Origin: an uncultured bacterium
GTDB taxonomy: Bacteria; Actinomycetota; Coriobacteriia; Coriobacteriales; Eggerthellaceae
DNA: 8,045 bases
Assembly: GCA_937890835.1 (NCBI GenBank)
Contig: CALADF010000011.1
Coordinates: 1 to 8,045 of the forward strand
Reading direction: 5' to 3'
Position numbers and translations under genes: made by a program. The notes beneath the pieces were generated by a model that was not told where the DNA came from, ran no database searches, and saw only the letters and a program-made list of their open reading frames with translations. How positions within the stretch are numbered: the first letter of the stretch is position 1; every line of letters starts with the position of its first letter. Positions 1 through 6,549 of the stretch are shown here, in pieces.

Positions 1-13
1 GCCGCAGGCCCCG

Positions 14-50
14 GGAAGGCCCCGGATCCGACGAGGATCCGGGGCCTTCC
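14..50. terminator. Strong 16-bp hairpin, probable terminator of a gene left of the window
   Basis: Bases 14-29 and 35-50 are perfect reverse complements (16 bp, very GC-rich) closing a 5-nt loop at 30-34. There is no run of T directly after it on the + strand (TGCGTATGG follows), so it would be an atypical U-poor terminator. The start of the window is otherwise non-coding, which suits the 3' end of an upstream gene or a convergent boundary. The direction cannot be decided. Confidence 0.55.
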
Positions 51-496
51 TGCGTATGGTGTGTTTCCCGGGTGTCTTGTTTTGAATTCCCTTGAAGTGT
101 TTTCTTTCGAAATTATCGCGTTTAATCGTAATGCTCGATTCATATGATCTCAGAGCTGTTTCCTTAAACAGCAGGTGGTTGAGAGCTTCTAAAGCGCTGC
201 TTTATCTCTTGCTTTGCTTTGCTGGTTAATAGATCGTTTGTTCATGAGTCTGCAGACGGGCACATTCTTCCGCGTCGAGAAAGGCTTGTTTTGAATCTGG
301 ATTTACCTTAGCGAAAAGGCTTGGCTCTTCATTTTCGATCACGTGCCCTATGAAGATGCGGGGAGTTGCGCATGCAAGCGCGCGGCAATGCGCATAAGTG
401 AATGTGCTCGAACGGAAGCGAGTCTGCATGTGCGTTGTCTGTTATAGCAAGCGAGCTAAGAAGGTAATGGTTGCGAAGGGGCGGGCAGTGCAGCCG
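51..496. other. Gene-free, relatively AT-rich intergenic stretch
   Basis: I see no credible coding region in this stretch. It contains a small hairpin at 155-172 (arms GCTGTTT and AAACAGC, loop CCTT), a 7-bp inverted repeat TGCGCAT/ATGCGCA at 367-373 and 388-394, and an isolated TATGAT at 143-148 that resembles a -10 box but has no good -35 and no downstream gene. The one longer open frame (226-429, minus) has no ribosome-binding site and no recognisable protein features. An unrecognised small RNA or regulatory region cannot be excluded. Confidence 0.5.
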
Positions 497-523
497 CGAG
501 AGTGCTGGAGGGATGCGCTCTCG
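497..523 (-). terminator. Weak hairpin directly after the NifX-like gene
   Basis: CGAGAGTGC at 497-505 can pair with GCGCTCTCG at 515-523 around a 9-nt loop. On the minus strand, where the gene ends at 524, one of the nine pairs is an A-C mismatch. The stem begins immediately after the TAA stop codon. No T tract follows, so termination function is only suggested by position. Confidence 0.3.
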
Positions 524-931
524 TTAGGCTGATGCTACCAGCTTCTCGGCGATGCGATCAAACGCCGCATCGACATCTTCCTCGTCGTTGTCGCCATCGC
601 CATGCACATGGCAAAGCGATACAGCCCCGAGAAGGGTTTCCGTGACGTATGACTCAACGACTTCGCGTGACGTGCCATCTACACCGGCGACAACTTCAAC
701 GCCCGAAGCGCAAAGGTCTTCGGCCATATCCATATCGATACCCTTCGTGATAATGACATCGAAACCAAGGCCGTTGATGAGATCTGCGGCCTCCTGGCTT
801 GTCACGCCCATGTTGGGAAGATTGCGGCAGTCGGTGATGACACCTTTTTCCACGGTGTAACACATGAAGCTGCCGCATCGAGCAGCGTGCGATGACGTGC
901 GAAGTCCATCGCAGGCGACTGCAATCTTCAT
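524..931 (-). CDS. NifX/NifB-type dinitrogenase iron-molybdenum cofactor domain protein (stand-alone)
   Basis: A 135-residue protein beginning MKIAVACDG, the typical opening of the dinitrogenase iron-molybdenum cofactor (NifX/NafY/VnfX, C-terminal NifB) domain. The pattern then follows the family: a hydrophobic first strand, a mid-section with DVIITKG (58-64), and a Gly-rich turn at GVEVVAGVDG. It is one domain long, as usual for the small members. It carries six cysteines (7, 19, 24, 35, 74, 107) and a C-terminal LCHVHGDGD segment, which could bind metal or a cluster; that is inference. I chose the ATG at 931 because AAGGAAA lies about 7 nt before it; the longer frame to 1054 adds 41 residues unlike the family. 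No nitrogen-fixation gene is in the window, so a role in metal-cluster handling rather than nitrogenase assembly is more likely. The fold call is firm and the function unknown. Confidence 0.85.
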   Translation of the reverse strand: MKIAVACDGLRTSSHAARCGSFMCYTVEKGVITDCRNLPNMGVTSQEAADLINGLGFDVIITKGIDMDMAEDLCASGVEVVAGVDGTSREVVESYVTETLLGAVSLCHVHGDGDNDEEDVDAAFDRIAEKLVASA

Positions 932-956
932 GCATGTTTCCTTTCCCCAACTGACT

Positions 957-962
957 TGTATA
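957..962 (-). promoter_or_regulatory. Possible -10 box for the NifX-like gene
   Basis: On the minus strand the sequence TATACA (or TTATAC one base over) lies 25-30 nt upstream of the ATG at 931, leaving room for the ribosome-binding site GGAAAGGAAA. It sits in a short AT-rich patch. No convincing -35 hexamer is present at 16-18 bp. It supports separate transcription of this gene from the helicase upstream. Confidence 0.3.
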
Positions 963-1096
963 ACAATACCTTTGTTTGGATAACGCGTTCGTGGCGATGC
1001 GGCGAGCGGGGAGGTGGGAATGATGAAGGGTAAGCTTTCCCAGATGAATCGCATCGCGTTAATCTTTCATACGTGAGTTTCAACATGCGTCTTTTC

Positions 1097-1155
1097 TCGC
1101 GCAGCTGACTGTGCGATTCCCGCAGCCGTCCATGTTTCGAGGGCGACTGCGGGAA
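1097..1155 (-). terminator. Two abutting hairpins downstream of the helicase gene
   Basis: The larger hairpin has arms 1117-1131 and 1141-1155: nine perfect outer pairs (TTCCCGCAG/CTGCGGGAA), one mismatch, then five more pairs including one wobble, around a 9-nt loop. Directly next to it, 1097-1104 and 1109-1116 form an 8-pair stem around the loop CTGA. They begin about 66 nt after the helicase stop at 1222 and lie before the NifX-like promoter, so a terminator or protective 3' end for the operon is the simplest reading. No T tract follows on either strand. Confidence 0.45.
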
Positions 1156-1221
1156 GGATGCTTGCTCGGCCTCTTTGCTGCGGGAGCAATAGTGTTACGT
1201 TACGGCCGTGGCTGGACGCGG

Positions 1222-2766
<1,545 letters not shown>

Positions 2767-2802
2767 GTTCAATTTCCTTTCGATCCCGTCGTATTGACGT
2801 GA

Positions 2803-4188
2803 TTAACGTGTATGGGCGGGCTTATTGCCCCAGTAGAAATGGAGGAAGTGCTTTTTGCGGAGCTTCGCATCCTCGGACGGCTCGCGGGCGGCAAGATCGA
2901 GCGTTGCCTGCGCGATGTCGATGGCGGCATCCGGCTTGCGCAGAAACGATGCGTTGATCAGCATGGCATGAGTTGATTCGGGGTGCTCGTTAACGTGCCT
3001 TAGCGTGTCGATCAGCTCGCGTGAGGTGGTGACATGCAGGGCGGCTCCGGTTGCGGTGAGCATGCGGACGTTGGCCTTCTCCTGGCCGTAAGCGCGTCCC
3101 ATGAGGATCATAGGGACGCTCGAGCAAAGGCATTCGGTTACCGTGAGTCCGCCTGACTTGCAGATGACGAGATCGCTTGCGCTCATGAGCGCCGCCATTT
3201 CCTCGACGTAATCGAGGACCGTCACCGAGCGAAGATCGTGGTCTGCTATCGTTCTTCTGAGATGGCGCGCGTACTCGCCATCGCTTCCTGCGACGATAAC
3301 GAGGTGGATTCCCTTGAACGTGTGCAGATAGGGGATGAGCTGATCGAGCGACTCCCTGAAATGAACGTAGGGGCGTGGCAGCTTCGCTCCGGCAAGGGCG
3401 AGCACGACGCGCTTGTCCTCGGGGATCCCGAACTCACGTCTTACTTGGTCGCGATCGTAGGTGGCGCGAAAAGCCGGCCTCGTGGGTATGCCGGTAATGA
3501 GTATGCGGTCTTCGGGAACCTTGCGTGGACGCAGCGTTTCGGCCATGTATTCGTTTGCGACGCAGAACAGATCGGTATGGAGGTGGGGCCATAGGCCTTC
3601 CACCTCGTAATCGGTCGGAACGCAGGTGATGGGGAAGTCGAAGCCCGTGATCATTCGCGCGCTCACGGCGACGTTTGCCGCTGTGATGTGCGTGCAGATG
3701 ATGGCAAGGGGTTTTTTCTCGCGGACGTATTCCACGAACTTTGGGTACATGACGCGGGCCCAAACGGTTCCCCCCGCCCATAAAAGGCGTCCTGTGAGCG
3801 TGTAGCGCCAGGTGAGGTCGTAGTAGGGACGCGTAAAGCCCGTGAACATGGAAGCTGTTTTATCCCCGTCGAAAATGATGCGGCCGAAGTCGAGAATGTC
3901 GAGAACCTCGACCTTGAGGTCGGATGGAACGCTGACCCCGCGAGCCGTCGCCTCTTCGGCATCGTGGTCAAGCAGACCGAACGCTTGCGCGATGGCGTTC
4001 GCCGCGCTTCGATGGCCTGAGCCGACCGATGCGTGCACAATGAGAACGACAGGCGGCTTGACCTCATCTGCGGAATTGTCCGGGGCTGAAAGACTGTATG
4101 CAAGATCGTCGGTGCATGACGGCGCGTCGACATCGTCATGCGCGTTTGTCTGCTCGCTTGCTGTTTTCATTGAGTTGAGCGAATCCAT
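2803..4188 (-). CDS. GT28 / MGDG-synthase-like diacylglycerol glycosyltransferase
   Basis: A 461-residue cytoplasmic or membrane-associated glycosyltransferase of the MGDG synthase/UgtP type (GT-B fold, MurG relatives). After an acidic, disordered-looking N-terminus of about 45 residues comes the N-terminal domain with ASVGSGHRSAANA (53-65), THITAANVA and PTDYEVEGLW (191-200). The C-terminal nucleotide-sugar half has GIPTRPAF (233-240), SDLVICKSGGLTVTE (338-352) and GQEKANVRML (368-377), the loop and Glu that contact the UDP-sugar in this family. The expected reaction is transfer of glucose or galactose from UDP-sugar to diacylglycerol, giving membrane glycolipid or a lipoteichoic-type anchor; the exact sugar cannot be told. 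The long open frame reaches 4389, but that would overlap the divergent GT2 gene. The ATG at 4188 lies 7 nt after a TATGAT box and lacks a ribosome-binding site, which fits a leaderless start. The next alternative is the ATG at 4170. Confidence 0.9.
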   Translation of the reverse strand: MDSLNSMKTASEQTNAHDDVDAPSCTDDLAYSLSAPDNSADEVKPPVVLIVHASVGSGHRSAANAIAQAFGLLDHDAEEATARGVSVPSDLKVEVLDILDFGRIIFDGDKTASMFTGFTRPYYDLTWRYTLTGRLLWAGGTVWARVMYPKFVEYVREKKPLAIICTHITAANVAVSARMITGFDFPITCVPTDYEVEGLWPHLHTDLFCVANEYMAETLRPRKVPEDRILITGIPTRPAFRATYDRDQVRREFGIPEDKRVVLALAGAKLPRPYVHFRESLDQLIPYLHTFKGIHLVIVAGSDGEYARHLRRTIADHDLRSVTVLDYVEEMAALMSASDLVICKSGGLTVTECLCSSVPMILMGRAYGQEKANVRMLTATGAALHVTTSRELIDTLRHVNEHPESTHAMLINASFLRKPDAAIDIAQATLDLAAREPSEDAKLRKKHFLHFYWGNKPAHTR

Positions 4189-4195
4189 GACGTGT

Positions 4196-4201
4196 ATCAT
4201 A
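4196..4201 (-). promoter_or_regulatory. -10 box giving a probable leaderless transcript for the GT28-helicase operon
   Basis: On the minus strand TATGAT is followed by exactly 7 nt (ACACGTC) and then ATG at 4188. In Actinobacteria this TANNNT-N7-ATG arrangement marks transcripts that begin at the A of the start codon. No Shine-Dalgarno sequence is present before the ATG, which agrees. The -35 region (about GCGCCT) is poor. Confidence 0.55.
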
Positions 4202-4308
4202 GCGTATTTCGAGGCCGTAGGCGCATCTGATCCGGTTTGCGGCGACGGCCGTGGGTGGAAAAAGATGTAATTCGGCGCTTTGTGAGCGCATGACGCGAGG
4301 CGTTCGGG

Positions 4309-4314
4309 TACGAT
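4309..4314 (+). promoter_or_regulatory. Weak -10-like hexamer before the GT2 gene
   Basis: TACGAT fits TANNNT and lies 41 nt before the GTG start at 4355. A matching -35 is not evident. TTGTCA at 4314-4319 resembles a -35 but lacks a good -10 at 16-18 bp. The divergent intergenic space 4189-4354 must hold a promoter for the GT2 gene, but this assignment is tentative. Confidence 0.2.
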
Positions 4315-4354
4315 TGTCACGTTTATCAGAATTCTGCAGATCGAGGAGCCGGCC

Positions 4355-5341
4355 GTGTCATCTACCTCTCGGGTCATGGAGTCTTTCAACGAAGAGCGCT
4401 ACCGGGCGGCGCTGCGCGGCGAGGGCGTCGCCGTGCTCATACCCTGCTACAACGAGGCGGTGACCATAGGCAAGGTCGTCGACGACTTCCGCGCCGCGCT
4501 GCCCGAGGCCGTCGTCTACGTCTACGACAACAACTCCTCCGACGGCACGGCCGAGATCGCCCGCGAGCACGGCGCCGTGGTGCGCCGCGAGGCCCGGCAG
4601 GGCAAGGGCAACGTGGTGCGCTCGATGTTCCGCGACGTGGAGGCCGACTACTACCTCATGGTCGACGGCGACGACACCTACCCGGCCGACGCCGCCGCCT
4701 CGCTGGTGGCCCCGCTGGCGGCGGGGGAGGCCGACATGACGGTGGGCGACCGCCTCTCGAACGGCTCCTACGGCGAGGAGAACGACCGGGCCTTCCACGG
4801 CTTCGGCAACGACCTCGTGCGCTGGCTCATCAAGGTGATCTACGGGTTCGCCTTCGACGACGTGATGACCGGCTACCGCGGCTTCACCCGCGCCTTCGTC
4901 AAGACCATGCCCGTCACCTCGGCGGGCTTCCAGATAGAGACCGAGATCTCCATCTGGGCGGTGGACCGCCGCTGGCGCGTCGCCGACGTGCCCATCGCCT
5001 ACCGCGACCGCCCCGAGGGGTCCTACTCGAAGCTGTCGACCTTCGGCGACGGCGCGAAGGTGCTCATGGCCATCGCGAGCCTGTTCAAGGACTACCGCCC
5101 GATGGCCTTCTTCGGGTGGCTCGCCCTGCTGTTCGCGCTGCTGGGCCTGGCGGCGGGCCTGCCCGTGGTCTGGGAGTTCGTCGCGACGGGGCTGGTGGAG
5201 AAGCTCCCCTCGGCGGTGCTGGCCGCCGCGCTGGTGATGTGCGGGGCGCTCTCGCTCACGGCGGGCCTCATCCTGGACACGGTGGCGAAGAGCTCGCGGC
5301 GCGCCTGGGAGGTCGAGGTGTACAAGGTGATGGGGCGGTAG
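4355..5341 (+). CDS. Family 2 glycosyltransferase, polyprenyl-phosphate sugar synthase type, two C-terminal TM segments
   Basis: A 328-residue GT-A glycosyltransferase related to dolichol/polyprenyl-phosphate mannose or glucose synthases. Visible motifs: LIPCYNEAVTIG (28-39), DNNSSDGT (58-65), RQGKG (81-85), metal-binding DGDD (104-107, within MVDGDDTYP), DDVMTGYRGF (168-177), and ETEIS (195-199). Two hydrophobic segments at roughly 250-272 and 286-308 anchor the C-terminus. The expected role is transfer of a sugar from a nucleotide donor to undecaprenyl phosphate on the cytoplasmic face, supplying glycan or lipid decoration outside. The GTG start is supported by GAGGAG about 7 nt upstream; ATG at 4376 is the alternative. 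Composition is extraordinary: from codon 14 on, the only codons not ending in G or C are three ATA (29, 38, 194), whereas the flanking genes mix freely. A GtrA-type partner lies downstream beyond tRNA-Glu. Transfer from a higher-GC relative is the likely explanation. Confidence 0.93.
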   Translation: MSSTSRVMESFNEERYRAALRGEGVAVLIPCYNEAVTIGKVVDDFRAALPEAVVYVYDNNSSDGTAEIAREHGAVVRREARQGKGNVVRSMFRDVEADYYLMVDGDDTYPADAAASLVAPLAAGEADMTVGDRLSNGSYGEENDRAFHGFGNDLVRWLIKVIYGFAFDDVMTGYRGFTRAFVKTMPVTSAGFQIETEISIWAVDRRWRVADVPIAYRDRPEGSYSKLSTFGDGAKVLMAIASLFKDYRPMAFFGWLALLFALLGLAAGLPVVWEFVATGLVEKLPSAVLAAALVMCGALSLTAGLILDTVAKSSRRAWEVEVYKVMGR

Positions 5342-5362
5342 AGTTTGCCCTGGCGAAGAAAT

Positions 5363-5431
5363 GCGGCGGCGATGAACTGACTTTGTTCCCGAGAAAGAAC
5401 GCTTTTCTCCAGTTGCTGATATCGCCGCCGC
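5363..5431 (+). other. 69-nt imperfect long hairpin in the 3' region of the GT2 gene
   Basis: GCGGCGGCGAT at 5363-5373 is the exact reverse complement of 5421-5431. Inside it AACTG (5375-5379) pairs with CAGTT (5410-5414), and GAGAAAG (5391-5397) pairs with CTTTTCTC (5402-5409, one bulged T) around the loop AACG. Three stems thus stack in order, separated by asymmetric bulges. It begins 21 nt after the GT2 stop. It could be an mRNA 3'-end structure, a small RNA or a relic of an inverted-repeat element. I do not recognise it as a known RNA family. Confidence 0.45.
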
Positions 5432-5463
5432 TTGATTTCATCCTAGCGAACTATCTTGGAAAT

Positions 5464-5489
5464 AAAAGGCCTGTTAGAGGCTATTTTTT
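5464..5489 (+). terminator. Probable intrinsic terminator of the GT2 gene
   Basis: GGCCT (5468-5472) pairs with AGGCT (5478-5482) around a 5-nt loop, with one wobble, then AAA/TTT pairs across an A-A mismatch, followed by a run of six T (5484-5489). The stem is modest but the hairpin-plus-T layout is the classical one, and the site is about 120 nt after the stop codon on the same strand. Confidence 0.45.
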
Positions 5490-5511
5490 CTGATACTATG
5501 AAAAAAGGCGG

Positions 5512-5541
5512 ACAAGGTGTAAACGATGGTTTACACCTTGT
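5512..5541. terminator. Perfect 13-bp hairpin, possible terminator or operator palindrome
   Basis: ACAAGGTGTAAAC (5512-5524) and GTTTACACCTTGT (5529-5541) pair perfectly around the loop GATG. On the minus strand a run of six T (complement of 5501-5506) follows after 5 nt; on the + strand only TTCG follows. It may act as a terminator. The inner part also reads TGTAAA-N6-TTTACA, the kind of dyad that repressors bind, but no gene clearly starts just downstream except tRNA-Glu 270 bp away. Confidence 0.4.
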
Positions 5542-5754
5542 TTCGTTGAACGGCGGTTTCCCTGTCCTATGCTTGAGGTCGTTTTTTCGGTCTCCTTCCA
5601 CGGCTTTCCTGCAGCGGCGATTCGCTTTGACGTTTTCCGATCTGCGTACGTCGTTGCGCTTCGCTGTGTGGCGTTCGACTTGGCCTTTCGATCGGTGCGG
5701 TGCAACCGACGCAGCCGGCTTTGGCAGGTTATTTGAAAAAGATCGCTTTTACCC
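5542..5754. other. Intergenic stretch without a supported gene
   Basis: Between the hairpin ending at 5541 and the tRNA-Glu promoter no coding region with a ribosome-binding site is visible. Open frames here on both strands (+5456-5764; minus 5496-5780) lack a credible start and show no family features. A weak stem with a T6 loop lies at 5575-5593 (GAGGTCG with CGGTCTC, two wobbles). Confidence 0.5.
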
Positions 5755-5783
5755 TTGCGTATGAACGCGGGCTTTGGCATACT
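5755..5783 (+). promoter_or_regulatory. Promoter of tRNA-Glu
   Basis: TTGCGT (5755-5760), a 17-bp spacer, and CATACT (5778-5783) match a sigma-70-type promoter. TG one base before the -10 (5775-5776) makes it an extended -10. Transcription would start near 5790, about 20 nt before the mature tRNA. Confidence 0.6.
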
Positions 5784-5810
5784 GTTTAAGCTGTATTCAC
5801 GCAGTCAAAC

Positions 5811-5885
5811 GTCCCCATAGTCTAGAGGTCAGGACGCGGCCCTTTCAAGGCTGAGACACGGGTTCGATTCCCGTTGGGGGCACCA
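5811..5885 (+). tRNA. tRNA-Glu (anticodon UUC), CCA encoded
   Basis: A complete cloverleaf of 75 nt. The acceptor stem GTCCCCA pairs with TGGGGGC (one G-T). The D stem is GTCT/GGAC, the anticodon stem CGGCC (5837-5841) pairs with GGCTG (5849-5853), and the loop CTTTCAA has the anticodon TTC at 5844-5846. The T stem is ACGGG/CCCGT with loop TTCGATT. The discriminator A and CCA (5883-5885) are encoded. The anticodon reads GAA and GAG codons by wobble. It has its own promoter and terminator, so it is a single-gene unit. Confidence 0.97.
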
Positions 5886-5894
5886 TGAACATCT

Positions 5895-5931
5895 AAGCTC
5901 GAGCACATTGGTGTTCGAGCTTTTCTTTTTT
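5895..5931 (+). terminator. Intrinsic terminator of tRNA-Glu
   Basis: AAGCTCGAGCAC (5895-5906) pairs over 12 positions (one wobble) with GTGTTCGAGCTT (5911-5922), loop ATTG, followed by TTCTTTTTT. It begins 10 nt after the encoded CCA. This is the clearest intrinsic terminator of the window. Confidence 0.9.
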
Positions 5932-5970
5932 CGCCTGGCGCTGAGTTGGCTTGCGCATCGTTGGGGCGAA

Positions 5971-5978
5971 GGGGGGGG
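5971..5978 (+). promoter_or_regulatory. G8 tract acting as ribosome-binding site of gtrA
   Basis: Eight consecutive G, preceded by AA, end 4 nt before the ATG at 5983. This is the only sequence near the start that can pair with the 3' end of 16S rRNA, so it decides the start. Homopolymer runs of this length are prone to slippage, which could change the spacing to the start codon. Confidence 0.5.
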
Positions 5979-5982
5979 TTGC

Positions 5983-6384
5983 ATGAGGAAGCTTATCGAG
6001 CAGATAATGAAATTTGGCGTCGTGGGCGTAATCGCTTTCGTCATCGATTACGGATTGCTCGCCCTTTTGACCGAGGTGTTCTCGGTCAACTACCTGGTAA
6101 GCGCCACGATCTCGTTCACGGTTTCCGTGGTGTTCAACTACGCGGCTTCGATGCGTTATGTGTTCACCCACAAAGACGGAATGTCCCGTCACCGCGAGTT
6201 CGCGATATTTGTCACCTTGTCGGTGATCGGGCTGCTTATTAACAACTTCTGCATGTGGGCCGGCGTCGAGCTGCTCGGCATTCACTACCTCGTTACTAAA
6301 ATCGGCGCGACGGCTATTGTGATGGTGTGGAACTTCGTCACGCGCAAGATCTTTCTTGATGCAGGGGAAGCCCCGCGGGCTTGA
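5983..6384 (+). CDS. GtrA-family small membrane protein (polyprenyl-linked sugar flippase type)
   Basis: A 133-residue, strongly hydrophobic protein with four predicted membrane segments at about 10-30, 36-56, 73-93 and 98-118, and family signatures: FGVVGVIAFVIDYG near the start, FNYAASMRYVF (51-61) after the second segment, and WNFVTRKIF (116-124) at the end. GtrA proteins are thought to move undecaprenyl-phosphate-bound glucose or a similar sugar from the inner to the outer face, next to a GtrB-type GT2 enzyme such as the one encoded at 4355-5341. The ATG at 5983 is chosen because of the G-rich ribosome-binding site; the longer frame to 5908 starts inside the tRNA-Glu terminator. No clear promoter was seen in 5932-5970, so partial read-through from upstream is possible. 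It converges on tRNA-Arg. Confidence 0.88.
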   Translation: MRKLIEQIMKFGVVGVIAFVIDYGLLALLTEVFSVNYLVSATISFTVSVVFNYAASMRYVFTHKDGMSRHREFAIFVTLSVIGLLINNFCMWAGVELLGIHYLVTKIGATAIVMVWNFVTRKIFLDAGEAPRA

Positions 6385-6397
6385 GCGGAAGGGGCTT
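6368..6397 (+). terminator. Weak stem at the gtrA stop codon
   Basis: AAGCCCC (6368-6374) and GGGGCTT (6391-6397) pair over 7 bp with a 16-nt loop that includes the stop codon. No T tract follows, and competing pairings exist (GGGG at 6364-6367 with CCCC at 6371-6374). A terminator function is doubtful; the convergent hairpin at 6429-6456 may serve both directions. Confidence 0.2.
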
Positions 6398-6417
6398 GGG
6401 ATTCTCCGGTATTTGCG

Positions 6418-6456
6418 GGAAAAACAGACAGGTCGAATCGCTTTCGATTCGACCTG
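6418..6456 (-). terminator. Intrinsic terminator of tRNA-Arg
   Basis: CAGGTCGAATCG (6429-6440) and CGATTCGACCTG (6445-6456) form a perfect 12-bp stem with a 4-nt loop. On the minus strand TCTGTTTTT follows, giving a standard intrinsic terminator 10 nt after the tRNA-Arg CCA end. The perfect stem might also stop transcripts from gtrA in the other direction. Confidence 0.85.
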
Positions 6457-6465
6457 GTAAAATGC

Positions 6466-6541
6466 TGGTGCCCTCGACTGGATTCGAACCAGCGGCACCT
6501 TGCTCCGGAGGCAAGTGCTCTATCCCCTGAGCTACGAGGGC
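6466..6541 (-). tRNA. tRNA-Arg (anticodon CCG), CCA encoded
   Basis: A complete 76-nt cloverleaf on the minus strand. The acceptor stem GCCCTCG pairs with CGAGGGC; the D arm is AGCTCAGGGGATAGAGC. The anticodon stem CTTGC/GCAAG encloses loop CTCCGGA with anticodon CCG (complement of 6506-6508). The T arm contains GGTTCGAATCC, and discriminator A plus CCA (6466-6468 on the + strand as TGG) are encoded. It decodes CGG arginine codons, useful in a GC-rich genome. It is flanked by its own TATAAT box and terminator. Confidence 0.97.
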
Positions 6542-6549
6542 ATGCGGTG

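Noticed and set aside
143..148. TATGAT as a promoter in the left intergenic region
   Set aside because: No -35 match at proper spacing and no gene on the + strand downstream.
226..429. 67-codon minus-strand open frame in the left intergenic region
   Set aside because: No ribosome-binding site, no recognisable family features and a composition that does not look coding.
552..860. Plus-strand open frame inside the NifX-like gene
   Set aside because: Antisense shadow of a well-supported gene; Ser/Thr-rich product without domain features.
4189..4389. 67-residue N-terminal extension of the GT28 protein
   Set aside because: It has no ribosome-binding site, overlaps the divergent GT2 start, and lies upstream of a good TATGAT-N7-ATG leaderless signal.
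4358..4798. 146-codon minus-strand open frame within the GT2 gene
   Set aside because: A product of the extreme GC3: long open antisense frames arise automatically. The Val/His/Gly-rich protein has no motifs.
5116..5493. 125-codon plus-strand frame overlapping the GT2 end
   Set aside because: Shifted-frame Gly/Ala/Arg-rich shadow of the GT2 gene, reading out through its hairpins and terminator.
5496..5780. 94-codon minus-strand open frame between GT2 and tRNA-Glu
   Set aside because: The ATG overlaps the tRNA-Glu -10 box, no ribosome site precedes it, and the basic product resembles no family.
5811..5885. tRNA-Glu as an attachment site of an integrated element
   Set aside because: No integrase is in the window and I see no second copy of the tRNA 3' end.
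5893..6498. 201-codon minus-strand open frame
   Set aside because: It runs antisense through gtrA and into tRNA-Arg and both terminators, so it cannot be a normal gene.
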